64,000 nucleotides of DNA from Bosea sp. AS-1. Its GTDB lineage: Bacteria; Pseudomonadota; Alphaproteobacteria; Rhizobiales; Beijerinckiaceae. Location: contig NZ_CP022372.1 of the NCBI RefSeq assembly GCF_002220095.1, positions 468,501-532,500 of the forward strand, in the 5' to 3' direction. Position 1 is the stretch's first letter. Each line of letters opens with the position of its first letter. Shown here in pieces: positions 52,828-62,294 of the stretch. The notes under the pieces were generated by a model. The model worked only from the letters and a program-made list of their open reading frames with translations. It was not told the origin of the DNA and did no database searches. Position numbers and translations under genes: made by a program.

Positions 52828-53054
52828 GGTCACTGTCGACGGGCCGATGAGGGGGCTTTTGACATTGCGAAGTTCACGAGGCCTCTTTTGAAGTGGCTTC
52901 TACCGGCGCGAGGTTGCGCAATCAGGCAAGCTCCAAGCATTCATTGCAGAGTACGGGGAATGCAGCTCTCATTGAGACGGCCGAACGGACAAGTCTTACC
53001 TAATCCCGGCCTTTGCAGGAGCTGCTTTCGGACCTATCGCCTCGAACTCGGCCA

Positions 53055-54389
53055 TCATCGTTCGCTCGGCCCTCTGATCAGACTGCTGCTCGCGATTAGC
53101 GTCGTCAGGCTGATCGACGCGGCAAGCATGACATACCATGCCGGTGCAAGGGGGCTTCCAGTCTGAACGATGAGCCAGGTCGTGATGAAGGGCGCGAACC
53201 CGCCGAAGATCGTGACCGCCAGGTTGTAGGCTATGGACAAGCCTGTCGAGCGCATCGCTGGCGGATAAAGTTCCGCCATCGCGGCCGGAGCGGGCCCGCT
53301 GAAGCCGGCGATCAGCACGGCGAAGATGACCTGCGCGAGGACGAGATTCACGACGTTGGGCTGCTGGGTCAGCCAGAACAGCAGCGGCCAGCAGAGGAGC
53401 AGGATCCCGCATGCCGAGGCGAGCATGATCGGACGCCGCCCGATCTTGTCCGACCAGGCGCCGAACACGGGCGCCAGAATGACGATCAGAACAAGGCCGA
53501 CGCTGTTGGCGAGGAAGCTTGCGCTTTGCGGCACGCCGAGCTGGCGCACGGCATAGGTCGGCATCGTCACGAGGAAGAAATAGGTGCAGACCGTCCAGGC
53601 GATGGTGATGCCGAAGCCGGCGATCACTGCGGAACGGTGCTCGCCGAGCGTATCACGCAGCGGCGAGAATGAGGCTTCGGACTGGGTCGCACGCTCACGC
53701 AGGATCGCTTTGAAGGCGTCCGTCTCGCTGACGTGGAAACGGATGAAGAGACCGACCGGCGCGATCAGTAGGCCGAGCAGAAACGGGACCCGCCAGCCCC
53801 AGGCCTCGACATCGGCCGGAGGCAGGAGGCCGGTCAGCAATGCGCCGGTCAGCGAACCGAGGAGGAGCGCTCCGGCCTGGCTCGCCTGCTGCCAGCTCGC
53901 ATAGAGCCCGCGACGCGCCGGTGGAGCGTGCTCGACGAGGAAGGCGGTCGCGCCGCCGATCTCGCCGCCGGCGGAGAAGCCCTGGATCAGCCGCGCGAGA
54001 ACGATGATCGCGGGCGCCCAGGCTCCCGCCGTCGCATAGGTCGGCGCAAGGCCGATCATCGCCGTACCCAGCGCCATCAGGAGAATGGTCAGCGAGAGCG
54101 CCACTTTGCGTCCGCGCCGATCAGCGAGCGTCCCCAGGACGAGCGCGCCGATCGGGCGCATGATGAAGCCGACGCCGAAGGTGGCAACGGTGAGGAGCAG
54201 CGAGACGGTAGGGTCGCCAGCCGGGAAGAAAAGCTTGGCGAGCGTCAGCGCAAAGAAACCGTAGACTGCAAAATCGTACCACTCCAGCGTGTTGCCGACG
54301 ATGGCGGCGATCACCGCTCGCCGACCCGAGAGCGTGCTGGAGGCGGATGCGGCATCCGGATCGGGATGAGTGCCGACGAGCTGCGTCAT
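53055..54389 (-). CDS. MFS transporter of the MHS (ProP/citrate-like) family
   Basis: 444 aa from the ATG at 54389 (AGAGGGGATCACC upstream). Twelve hydrophobic segments. Family signatures: AAIVGNTLEWYDFAVYGFFA, GTLADRRGRKVALS, RLIQGFSAGGEIGGA and GAWSDKIGRRPIML. Proton symporter of small carboxylates or amino-acid derivatives. Last gene of the leftward amino-acid cluster, 44 bp after the ArgE-like gene, so it may import that enzyme's N-acyl substrate (inference). Confidence 0.9.
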   Translation of the reverse strand: MTQLVGTHPDPDAASASSTLSGRRAVIAAIVGNTLEWYDFAVYGFFALTLAKLFFPAGDPTVSLLLTVATFGVGFIMRPIGALVLGTLADRRGRKVALSLTILLMALGTAMIGLAPTYATAGAWAPAIIVLARLIQGFSAGGEIGGATAFLVEHAPPARRGLYASWQQASQAGALLLGSLTGALLTGLLPPADVEAWGWRVPFLLGLLIAPVGLFIRFHVSETDAFKAILRERATQSEASFSPLRDTLGEHRSAVIAGFGITIAWTVCTYFFLVTMPTYAVRQLGVPQSASFLANSVGLVLIVILAPVFGAWSDKIGRRPIMLASACGILLLCWPLLFWLTQQPNVVNLVLAQVIFAVLIAGFSGPAPAAMAELYPPAMRSTGLSIAYNLAVTIFGGFAPFITTWLIVQTGSPLAPAWYVMLAASISLTTLIASSSLIRGPSER

Positions 54390-54433
54390 GGTGATCCCCT
54401 CTTTAAAGAGCCTTGGCGTCGAGGCCGTGGCTT

Positions 54434-55549
54434 TCAGAATTGTCGGCGGCTTGCCCACTCCGTGAGGCGGGCGAGGAACGCGTCGGCAGCATCCAGCTGC
54501 GAGCGCTCGATCCATTCGTCGGGCTGATGCGCCTGCGCGATCGATCCCGGCCCGCACACCGCCGTGGAGATGCCGGCCGCCTGGAAAAAGCCGGCCTCGG
54601 TGCCGAACGGCATAGCAAGAGGGGGGCCGATGCCGCCGATGCCGGCAGCCACGACCAACGCTTGCTCGTTGCTGGCAGGCGACAGCGGCGGAACGTGGAC
54701 ACGCCGCTGTGTCGATTGGCGAACTTCCTGCGGCATGGCACGAGCGAGATAGGCGGCGATCAGCAGCTCTGTCTCTTCGGCGTCCTGCGCCGTCACCGGC
54801 CGAAACTCCCAGAGCACCTCACAGGCGGACGGCACGATGTTGATCGCTGAGCCACCCTCGATCCGTCCGATATTGACGGTCGTCCGGTCGATCCCCGCTC
54901 CGGCGCGGTGTCCGATGGACTTCAGGAAGCCGATGAAATCGGCCGCGGGGTAGATCGCACTCGCGCCGGCGCTCGGATCGCTCGAATGCGCTGCCTTGCC
55001 TTCGAAGCGGGTGCGGAAGCCGAGAAAGCCACGATGGCGATCGCCGAGGCGCATCCCGGTCGGCTCCCCAACGATTGCGAGGTCCGGCTTCTCCTCATGC
55101 GCCAGCAGATCGTCGATCAGGCGCGGCACGCCAAGGCAGCCGATTTCCTCATCGTAGGACAGGGCGATGTGGATCGGCCGGGCCAGATCTGCGCTTGTAA
55201 AGCCGTCTGCTGCGGCCAGACAGGCGGCGACGAAGCCCTTCATGTCGGCCGCGCCCCGGCCGTAGAGCTTTCCGTCGCGCTCGGTCAGACGGAATGGGTC
55301 GGACGACCAGTTCTGGCCGTCGACCGGAACGACATCGGTATGGCCCGACAGCACGATACCGCCGGGCGCCCGTGGGCCGAAGCTGGCGAGGATATTGGCC
55401 TTGCCCCGCTCGTCGTCATGGCTCAGGCGGATGCGAGCGCCGGCGCCGTCGAGTCGATCGGCGACCCGCTCCACGAGTGCCAGGTTCGACCGGCTCGACG
55501 TCGTGTCGAAACCGACCAGCTCATCGAGAAGGGCGACAGTTGCGCTCAT
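54434..55549 (-). CDS. argE: ArgE-like M20 deacetylase (acetylornithine deacetylase family)
   Basis: 371 aa. M20 metallopeptidase motifs: VLSGHTDVVPVDGQ (metal His and Asp), YGRGAADMKGF (bridging Asp), SYDEEIGCLG (catalytic Glu pair) and VGEPTGMR; C-terminal QAHQPDEWI with the last His. ArgE length and order. It hydrolyses N-acetyl groups from ornithine or similar N-acyl amino acids. In this cluster, 6 bp after the leucine-dehydrogenase-like gene, it may serve catabolism rather than arginine synthesis. Confidence 0.88.
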   Translation of the reverse strand: MSATVALLDELVGFDTTSSRSNLALVERVADRLDGAGARIRLSHDDERGKANILASFGPRAPGGIVLSGHTDVVPVDGQNWSSDPFRLTERDGKLYGRGAADMKGFVAACLAAADGFTSADLARPIHIALSYDEEIGCLGVPRLIDDLLAHEEKPDLAIVGEPTGMRLGDRHRGFLGFRTRFEGKAAHSSDPSAGASAIYPAADFIGFLKSIGHRAGAGIDRTTVNIGRIEGGSAINIVPSACEVLWEFRPVTAQDAEETELLIAAYLARAMPQEVRQSTQRRVHVPPLSPASNEQALVVAAGIGGIGPPLAMPFGTEAGFFQAAGISTAVCGPGSIAQAHQPDEWIERSQLDAADAFLARLTEWASRRQF

Positions 55550-55555
55550 GATCGC

Positions 55556-56623
55556 TCACGCCGCCAATGCAGCTCGCCCGATGCGGGCCTGCGTGAGGCG
55601 AGCCTCCGCCAGCCTGAGCGCTGCCGCGTGCGTCGGGACGCCGTCCGCCTCGGCACTCTGGAGAATGGCAAGCAGCGTGCGTCCGATTCCCTCCACGCCG
55701 CGATCGACGAGATCCGAATCGTAGCCATTCCACTCGGAGGCGACGCGGATCATGCCGCCCGCATTGATCACGAAGTCCGGCAGGTAGAGAATGCCGCGCG
55801 TGCGCAGGATCTCGCCATGGTCCTCGCTGGCGAGTTGATTGTTGGCCGCGCCGCCAACGATTCCGCAGCGCAGCTGCGTGACTGTGTCGTCGTTGAGCAC
55901 CGCGCCCATCGCGCAGGGCGCGAAGATTTCGGCGTCGACTGCATAGATCGCCTCGGGAGCGACAGCCTGCGCGGCGAAGGTCGCGACGGCCTTCGCCATA
56001 CGGCTGCTGTCGACATCGCTGACCGTGAGCGAGGCTCCGGCCTCATGCAGCAGCTGGCAGAGATGCCAGCCGACGTTGCCGAGACCCTGCACGGCGACAC
56101 GGTGGCCCGTGAGGCTCTCCGCACCCCAGCGATGGCGCGCCGCGGCGGCGAGGCCATGGAAGACGCCTAGTGCCGTGGTCGGGGACGGATCCCCAGTGCC
56201 GTCGAGCTCGACGGGCAGGCCGACGACATGGCGCGTCGCCTTTCGGATTTCCGCGAAATCGGCCACTGTCGTGCCGACATCCTCGGCCGTGATGTAGCGC
56301 CCGGCCAGTCGGTCGACCGCCCGGCCCATCGCCTGGAGGAGCGCAGGTGTCTTCTGGCTGCGGGGATCGCCGATGATCACCGCCTTGCCGCCGCCGAAGT
56401 CGAGCCCGGAGGCCGCGGCCTTGTATGTCATGCCGCGCGACAGGCGCAGTACGTCGTGCAGCGCGGCCTCCTCGTCGGCATAGGGATACATGCGACAGCC
56501 GCCAAGGGCCGGGCCGAGTGTCGTGTCATGGATCGCGATGAGGGCTTTCAGCCCGGCCGCCTCATCTGAGACGAACACCACCTGCTCGTGATCGACAAAA
56601 GCTTCGTGCGAAAAGACAGTCAT
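55556..56623 (-). CDS. Leucine-dehydrogenase-like amino acid dehydrogenase
   Basis: 355 aa from the ATG at 56623, overlapping the EamA transporter stop (ATGA); a much longer upstream extension in the same frame is antisense to other genes' logic and rejected. Features: LGPALGGCRMYPY, LSRGMTYKAAASGLDFGGGKA with the catalytic Lys, ITAEDVGTT, and a Rossmann motif VAVQGLGNVGWHL, then FAPCAMGAVLND and NNQLA. Glu/Leu/Phe/Val dehydrogenase family: NAD-dependent reversible oxidative deamination of branched-chain or aromatic amino acids. Confidence 0.9.
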   Translation of the reverse strand: MTVFSHEAFVDHEQVVFVSDEAAGLKALIAIHDTTLGPALGGCRMYPYADEEAALHDVLRLSRGMTYKAAASGLDFGGGKAVIIGDPRSQKTPALLQAMGRAVDRLAGRYITAEDVGTTVADFAEIRKATRHVVGLPVELDGTGDPSPTTALGVFHGLAAAARHRWGAESLTGHRVAVQGLGNVGWHLCQLLHEAGASLTVSDVDSSRMAKAVATFAAQAVAPEAIYAVDAEIFAPCAMGAVLNDDTVTQLRCGIVGGAANNQLASEDHGEILRTRGILYLPDFVINAGGMIRVASEWNGYDSDLVDRGVEGIGRTLLAILQSAEADGVPTHAAALRLAEARLTQARIGRAALAA

Positions 56624-57555
56624 GATCTGGATTCTCCGGGTAGGCGCGATGCGGTTGGATGCCCGCCGACGGTGGCGAGGGCGAAGCCACCGAGGATCAG
56701 CGCGGCACCGACGAGATGAAACGGCTGCACCGGCTCGCCGAGAAGCAGAAAGGCGAGAGCGGCGGTGAACAGGGCAACGAGATGGAAGGAGGCTCCCGTC
56801 ACGCTTGGTCCGAGCGCGCTGACGCAGCGGTTCCAGATGATGAAGGCCAGCAGCGAGGCGAAGACGCCGATGTAGAGTACCGCCGCGATCGGACCGGGCG
56901 AGATCGGGATCGTCGCGCCTTGCGCCAGTTCCCACACCCAGAACGGCATCAGCACCAGCAATCCCGCCGCCATCGTCGCGGCAAGGAAGGCGAGCGGATC
57001 GAGGCCGGCCGGCCGGCGGCGCAGCAGCACCGAATAGACCGCGTAGTTCGCGACCGCGATCAGCACCAGCGGCTCGCCGCCCGAAATGCTCAATCCCGAC
57101 AGGGTCGACGGCTGGCCGCGCGCGACGATCCACGTCACGCCGACAAAGGAGATCGCGATGCCCGTAAGGGTGCGCCCCGTGACGCGCTCGACGCCAAGCA
57201 GGAAGGCGGCGAGCGGCATCATCAATGGCAGGGTCGAGTTGAGGAAGGCGACGCTGGCCGCCGGTGCGCTCTGCAGGGCCAGATAGCCCAGTGCATTGTA
57301 GCCGGCGATGCCGAAGGCGCCGCATGCGAAGATGAGGCCGCGCGCGCGAAAGAGCGCCTCTCGCTGCGCGCCGATCGTTCCAATGACGAAGGGAAGAAGG
57401 CAGGCGAGGGCGACGACCCAGCGGCCGACCGCAAGCGAGACCGGGGGAAAGGAACCGGCGAGAGCGCGGCCAAGCACGAGATTGCCGGCCCAGAACAGCG
57501 GCGGCAGCGGCAGGAGCAGCAATGGCTGCGCCCAGAGGCGCTGAAGGGTCATCAT
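56620..57555 (-). CDS. EamA/DMT-family transporter
   Basis: 311 aa with about ten hydrophobic helices in two EamA halves (FWAGNLVLGRALAG ... GIAGYNALGYLALQ; GFALATVGG end). Likely amino acid or metabolite exporter. Start 9 bp after the AlaX-type gene; ATGA overlap with the dehydrogenase gene, so part of one operon. Confidence 0.88.
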   Translation of the reverse strand: MMTLQRLWAQPLLLLPLPPLFWAGNLVLGRALAGSFPPVSLAVGRWVVALACLLPFVIGTIGAQREALFRARGLIFACGAFGIAGYNALGYLALQSAPAASVAFLNSTLPLMMPLAAFLLGVERVTGRTLTGIAISFVGVTWIVARGQPSTLSGLSISGGEPLVLIAVANYAVYSVLLRRRPAGLDPLAFLAATMAAGLLVLMPFWVWELAQGATIPISPGPIAAVLYIGVFASLLAFIIWNRCVSALGPSVTGASFHLVALFTAALAFLLLGEPVQPFHLVGAALILGGFALATVGGHPTASRLPGESRS

Positions 57556-57564
57556 CGCGCGGCC

Positions 57565-58290
57565 TCACACGATGTCGACGAGGCCAATGCGCAGCCGGCG
57601 ATTGTGCCGGCCCTTGTTGTCGATCTTCAGGATGCGGATCGGCGGCGAAGCCCCCGTCGAGGCGAGGTGCGTGCCGCCGCAGGCCTGCCGGTCCAGGCCG
57701 ACGATCTCTACGATGCGCACCTGGCCGTCCGAGGTCGGTGGCGGGGTCACGGAGCGAGAGCGGATCAGACCGGGCTCCGCAAAGGCCGCCGCCTCCGGGA
57801 TATGGTTTGCGTGCACCGCCAAGTCCCGCCGGATCAGCGCGTTGACCGTCTCCTCGATTGCGCGCAGCCGCTCGTTGTCAGCGTCGGGCAGGTCGAAATC
57901 GATGCGCGCGGTGCCGTCCTCGTTCATTTGCACGCCGGTGACGAGCGCGCCGTCGAAATCCTGGAAAACCACGGCATTGACGATATGCAGGTCGGTGTGC
58001 AGCGCGCGCATCAAATGCCGGAATGGGCCATCGACCCGTGCCTCAACGGAGGCCGGCGGCAGTTCGACGGGCTCGGCGAGCAGGTGCCAGAGACGGCCGC
58101 CCTCGCTTTCGAAGCCCGAGATCGCGACTTCGCCGCCGTTCCAGGCGAGCATACCGCGATCGGACAACTGGCCGCCGCCGCCCGGATAGAACGGGCTTTC
58201 CGCAAGCAGGACCCGTCCCGGCCGCGCATCCGTGACCTCAGTTGTCAGCGTCAAGACGTCAGGATGGTCGAGGCAGAAATAGCGGGACAT
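57565..58290 (-). CDS. Alanyl-tRNA editing protein (AlaX family)
   Basis: 241 aa from the ATG at 58290 (AAGGTGAG 6 nt upstream). The first part resembles the second additional domain of AlaRS (ESPFYPGGGGQLSDRG); zinc/editing residues are His-x-x-x-His in RALHTDLHIVN and Cys-x-x-x-His in RQACGGTHLAS. Normally deacylates mischarged Ser- or Gly-tRNA(Ala). In this amino-acid operon it could act on, or give resistance to, an unusual amino acid handled by the neighbouring genes (inference). Confidence 0.87.
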   Translation of the reverse strand: MSRYFCLDHPDVLTLTTEVTDARPGRVLLAESPFYPGGGGQLSDRGMLAWNGGEVAISGFESEGGRLWHLLAEPVELPPASVEARVDGPFRHLMRALHTDLHIVNAVVFQDFDGALVTGVQMNEDGTARIDFDLPDADNERLRAIEETVNALIRRDLAVHANHIPEAAAFAEPGLIRSRSVTPPPTSDGQVRIVEIVGLDRQACGGTHLASTGASPPIRILKIDNKGRHNRRLRIGLVDIV

Positions 58291-58386
58291 GCAACTCACC
58301 TTGCCGACAGCCCTGGCGGGGCTTTTGCGTACAGGCGAGATTGGCGCAGTGCGGGACGCGGCTATTGGCGGAAATTGAGAACGCGG

Positions 58387-59217
58387 TCAGTCGACTGTCG
58401 CGCGCACCCATTGCAGCGGTGTGATCCCGTAGGCGCGCTTGAAATGCCGCGTCAGGGCGCTCTGGTCGTAGAAGCCGGCGTCGAGCGCGGCGGCGGCGAT
58501 CGTCGCGCCGCGGCCTAGCGCCGCGATCGCGGACTTGAGGCGCAATTGCGTAAGATAGGCATGGGGAGTGAGTCCCGTGCTGCGCTTGAACAGGGCGATC
58601 AGCTGGAACGGAGTAAGCCCAACCTCCGCCCCCAATTGCTCCAGCGTGAGTTCCTCGGCATGGCGCTCCCGCATGATCTCGCGGATGCGCGCTGCCTTGG
58701 CTTGATCGCGCTTTGGCAGGGCAAGGCTTGGCTCGCCGGCAGCGTGACGCCGGATGAGCGCTCCGAAGCTCCGCACCAGAAGCTCGTGCTCTTCGAGTGG
58801 ATCGTTCCCGTCATCGAGGATGCGGTGCAAGCCAAGAAAGGCGTGGATCAGATCAGGGTCGTGGAAGCTGTTACGTGTGAAATAGGCCGTGGCATCAAGA
58901 CCGAGCGCGGTCTTCAGCGTCTCAATCGCTGGCGACGTCAAATAAAGCCCGCGATAGACCCAGCGCTGGCTCCAGCCCATCCGCCCCGAGTGGGGTTCGT
59001 CGGGGTTGAATACCAGCAGGGTCGAGGCCTTGGCCTCATCGGTCCGTCCGCGGCTGTTGAACTCCGCGCCGCCAGCCTCGGTGACTGCGACCACGAAAGC
59101 TTCGTGGCTATGGGGGGCGTAGTCATGGCTGGTGAAATCAGCGACGAGGCAGCTCAGGCCCGGAATCCGAGGATCGCGCCAGTAGCGGGAGGAGTTGCGG
59201 AGATCGATGCGCGCCAA
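58387..59217 (-). CDS. AraC-family regulator
   Basis: 276 aa. N-terminal cupin-like sensor (APHSHEAFVVAVTEAGG, LLVFNPDEPHSG) and C-terminal double helix-turn-helix (LTLEQLGAEVGLTPFQLIALFKR and AALDAGFYDQSALTRHFKR, ending YGITPLQW). It heads the leftward cluster, 96 bp upstream of the AlaX-type gene, and probably activates it in response to an amino acid. Confidence 0.92.
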   Translation of the reverse strand: MARIDLRNSSRYWRDPRIPGLSCLVADFTSHDYAPHSHEAFVVAVTEAGGAEFNSRGRTDEAKASTLLVFNPDEPHSGRMGWSQRWVYRGLYLTSPAIETLKTALGLDATAYFTRNSFHDPDLIHAFLGLHRILDDGNDPLEEHELLVRSFGALIRRHAAGEPSLALPKRDQAKAARIREIMRERHAEELTLEQLGAEVGLTPFQLIALFKRSTGLTPHAYLTQLRLKSAIAALGRGATIAAAALDAGFYDQSALTRHFKRAYGITPLQWVRATVD

Positions 59218-59232
59218 GTTCCAATCCAGAGG

Positions 59233-59475
59233 TCAGGACGGCCGCGATCGTGCGACGATCGAAGCCAGATCGCAATCGCGAGGCAGGCTGCCGAAAGCGC
59301 GATCGAGGAGACCCTCGAGACGTGAGGCGACAAACGCATCCGCCGTGGCGGGGCCCGAGTGGCGCGCGAACCGCGTTGCCTCCATGACCGTGGCGACCTG
59401 GGCGGTGATCAGGCGGGCGCGGTGCTTCTGGTCGCGTACATCAGGGCGTTCGACACCCAGAGCGGATGACGGGAT
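59233..59475 (-). pseudogene. Remnant of an AidB-like acyl-CoA dehydrogenase (C-terminus only)
   Basis: The minus frame ending at 59233 reads ARLITAQVATVMEATRFARH, then ATADAFVASRLEG and RAFGSLPRDCDLASIVARSR, which is the C-terminal end of AidB/isovaleryl-CoA-dehydrogenase-like proteins (ADAFxASRLxG ... GTLPxxxDxxAIxAR). No catalytic or FAD-binding part remains upstream, where the frame becomes unrelated sequence. Confidence 0.65.
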
Positions 59476-59745
59476 CGAGCCGCCGGTTTGTTCCACGCGC
59501 CAGGGACAGCTCCGTCGGGAGAGCTGCGACAGTATCCCGCTCAGGCTGCAGGGCGCGTGGTACATCGGGGCAGATCACCTGGCCGGCATCAGTCTGTATT
59601 GGCGATAATTGTGTGCCTCATCTGATCCCGAATGTCCGGGGCACGGCAGCTATGTCACTTCTGCTTTGAGTGCGACATAGTCGCGGGCGCTTTGCTTCCA
59701 CTGGCCGACAAGCTCAAGGGGAAACGGTCGTTAGCGGTGCAGGGA

Positions 59746-60600
59746 TCAGCGCACCACGACCGTCTGCATCCCGCGTTCATACAGCACTTGATTGAACAGA
59801 CCGTCCAGGGTCAGCGCTTTTGCGAAATCGCCGAGTTCCACCTGATAAGGGAGCAGCGCCTCCGTAGCCCTGCGGATCTGCGACGGATCGTTGACAAAGC
59901 TCACGGCCGGCGAGGTGAGCGCTTTCGTGATCGTGGCTTCGGCGACCAGGTCACCGCCGAGCACTGCCAGCACAAGGGGAGCGACCTTGGCCGGCTCCTT
60001 GCGAATGCGCTTGGTCGCACGATGGAAAAGCCCAACAAAGCGCTCGGCCGCCTCCGGACGGTTTTTAACGAGACTCCCCGACGCAGCAACGACGACGCCG
60101 GGAATGTTGGGGAACATATCCGGTGAGTTGACGATGCGTTTGATCCGCAGATCGCGCTCGGAAACGAGGGTGGCCGAGGGTTCAAGCAGCCTGCCACCGT
60201 CGATGGCGCCGGTCAGCATTGCCTGCTGAACGATCTCGATGCCCATATTGGTGATCTCGACATTCGACCGATCGACCTTGCCGACCTTCCATAGCCAGTG
60301 GTGAAGCGCGACTGTCGGCACGCCGCCCGGTGGGAGCGTGCCGAGCTTGGCCTTGCGGCCCGTCCCGGCGCGGAATGCCGCAAAGGCTTTGGCGGGATCG
60401 TCAGCGTTCTCGGCAAAGGCCTTGGAGAGGGCCGGACCTGCCACGAAAGCCGTGCCGCCAACCGCCGCAGCCGCGATGACGGATGTGTCCAGGCCGCGAG
60501 ATTGGGCGACCGCAACCGGCGCGACGTCGATGACCACGATATCGATCGTGCCGGAGGCAAAGGCCTGAATGGCCTGTTCCGGCTCGGCGAGGACTTGGTC
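59746..60600 (-). pseudogene. 5'-truncated ABC transporter substrate-binding protein (nitrate/sulfonate/taurine type)
   Basis: About 285 codons read cleanly: EPEQAIQAFASGTIDIVVID, VAVAQSRGLDTSVIAAAAVG, LPPGGVPTVALHHWLWKVG, LEPSATLVSERDLRIKRIV, AAERFVGLFHRATKRI, and an intact C-terminus (YERGMQTVVVR). This is the SsuA/NMT1-like periplasmic binding fold. The N-terminal lobe and signal peptide are missing: at about 60600 the frame runs into sequence that encodes an ABC permease on the other strand. Confidence 0.8.
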
Positions 60601-60835
60601 GATTCCACCATGCGGATGTTGCGCACCGTGCCGAACATCGCCCAGACCCCGCTCTTCACCATCTGGTTCGGCATCGGCGAGGCGCCGAAGGTCGCGCTGA
60701 TAGCGCTGGCGACCGTCTTCCCGCTCTATCTCAATGTCTATGCCAGCATCCGAAATGTCGACCAGAGCTGGTCGAAGCGGCGCGCGGGCTCGGCCTTTCG
60801 CCGATCTCGACCATCGCATTACCGGCGAGGTCCGC
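60601..60835 (+). pseudogene. ABC transporter permease fragment with frameshift (SsuC/TauC-like)
   Basis: Plus-strand frame from 60601: MRMLRTVPNIAQTPLFTIWF, GIGEAPKVALIALATVFPLY, LNVYASIRNVDQ, the EAA-loop region of nitrate/sulfonate/taurine permeases. At 60764-60766 the reading shifts frame and continues as ELVEAARGLGLSPISTIALP. Both ends are cut off. Joined back-to-back to the substrate-binding fragment on the opposite strand, so a rearranged remnant of one transporter operon. Confidence 0.75.
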
Positions 60836-60991
60836 GTGCCGTAGCGGCGCGCCGTAGCCCTCGATGCACAGCGCCTGCTGTCGTCCATCGCCTGGGGCGC
60901 GTAGGCGTCGAGGTCGCGAGAGCGGCCATGAGGCAACCGGTTGCCGATATCAGCGCGCCCGCCCGCTGCATCCCCGAGCCTCCCGTTTCCG

Positions 60992-61519
60992 TCACCGCGA
61001 CGGGAGTTCGACCCAGAGGCTTCTGGCAAACCCTCGGTGATCGAGTTGCTGTACGGTTCCGGTAATCTCGGCCTGCCCTCCGCGGCATCGATAGGCGTAG
61101 ATGGTGTCGTGCCCGGTCGCGAAGGCGGGAACGTTATCTGCGACGGGGTTGTCGCGGCAGAACGCATCGGCGCCGGTATTCTTCCGCATCGTGTTCATCT
61201 TCGCGCAGGGCAGATTGGCGCCAACGAAACAGACCATGACCTTGCCATTCATGCAGCGGTACTGCGCCTGGATTTTCCACGAGGCATCGTCCGGCGCGCC
61301 CTGGGCATTGGGAAAGAGTTTCTTGAAGGCTAAGGCGGTTCGCTCACGCAGCGACGGGCGATAATCTCGAAGCTTGTCGTCATTGCCAAGGCGAGCACAA
61401 ACCGCAGCTAGATCCGCATGCGGTTTTGGCCGTGCCTGCACTGCCAGGTTTGGGCCCGGTGACAATGCGATGGTGAAGGTGAGCGCCAGGACCAATCCGG
61501 AAAGAAGCCTTCGCATCAA
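60992..61519 (-). CDS. Secreted hypothetical protein
   Basis: 175 aa. Signal peptide (LLSGLVLALTFTIALSPG), mature part with eight cysteines including YRCMNGKVMVCFVGANLPC, DAFCRDNP and AYRCRGGQAEITG. Reads like a conserved exported protein of rhizobial relatives, but I cannot name the family. Neighbour of another small secreted protein on the same strand. Confidence 0.7.
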   Translation of the reverse strand: MMRRLLSGLVLALTFTIALSPGPNLAVQARPKPHADLAAVCARLGNDDKLRDYRPSLRERTALAFKKLFPNAQGAPDDASWKIQAQYRCMNGKVMVCFVGANLPCAKMNTMRKNTGADAFCRDNPVADNVPAFATGHDTIYAYRCRGGQAEITGTVQQLDHRGFARSLWVELPSR

Positions 61520-61574
61520 TTGACCCTCTTACAGGTTTATTACCTCTTCTACCGCAGCTACCTGCCGCCTTCGG

Positions 61575-61961
61575 TCAGCATCGACGAAAGCTCTCGGGCT
61601 TCGATGAAGTCCAAGAAAACCCTTCAAGAGCGATGTCGATCTTGTTCGAGCCGTGCCGTCGTATGACGACCTTTCCCGGCTTCGCGGGGCTGCCGCCCTT
61701 GTAGCACTGCGCGTCGAAGCTGACGTCCGTCCCGGAGCGGACATATTCTGCCAATTCACAGCCGGTCTCGTAAAAATCGAGACCCGTCGCCGTGATCGTC
61801 AACACGTCCACCTCGCCGTTAGCTTGCTCGCATCGCGCCGGGTGGCTTGACCATTGACCCTGCAATTCCGCTGGCACCTCGGCAAAGGCGAGATGCCCCC
61901 CTGCCAGCGGGCTGGCGAAGTTAACTGCCAGGGCCAGAGGCCAAGTCCACACGCGCCGCAC
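61575..61961 (-). CDS. Small secreted hypothetical protein
   Basis: 128 aa from the GTG at 61961 (GGAG 7 nt upstream), giving a proper signal peptide (VRRVWTWPLALAVNF ... GHLAFAEV). Mature part: PAELQGQWSSHPARCEQANG, LDFYETGCELAEYV, SFDAQCYKGGS, ending SFRRC; four cysteines. Similar in style to small exported proteins that start with a lipocalin-like 'GxW' strand. A longer reading from 62216 lacks a credible start. Confidence 0.65.
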   Translation of the reverse strand: MRRVWTWPLALAVNFASPLAGGHLAFAEVPAELQGQWSSHPARCEQANGEVDVLTITATGLDFYETGCELAEYVRSGTDVSFDAQCYKGGSPAKPGKVVIRRHGSNKIDIALEGFSWTSSKPESFRRC

Positions 61962-62294
61962 CGGATCACTCCATGATCTATCGATTGCCTTCGTAACCCG
62001 CCGCCGAATACCAGGTTCCAGCAGTAAGCCATGGTGGCGAGCTGGTGTTGTGCCGAAGCCGGCGTGCTCGACAGGCGCGGGCGTTCCACCGGCCCTTGTC
62101 CCAGTTGAAAAGCGCGTGTCGTGCGGGTCGGTGCCGGCTGAGCCTCTTGGCGCAAAGCCTCGATAAGCGCCGACCACCAGAAAAACCCTCGGGTATCGCT
62201 TATTGGTCAAGCGCATGGCGCGTAGCGATATTGCGCTCGCTCCGAAATTGGTTCAACATTGGCTGAAATTGATCCGCATTGGCTGAGGCGAGGA

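Noticed and set aside
56659..58518. Plus-strand frame of over 600 codons opposite the EamA and AlaX-type genes
   Set aside because: Highly charged Arg/Glu/Gln composition typical of antisense reading, no domain; both minus-strand genes are well supported.
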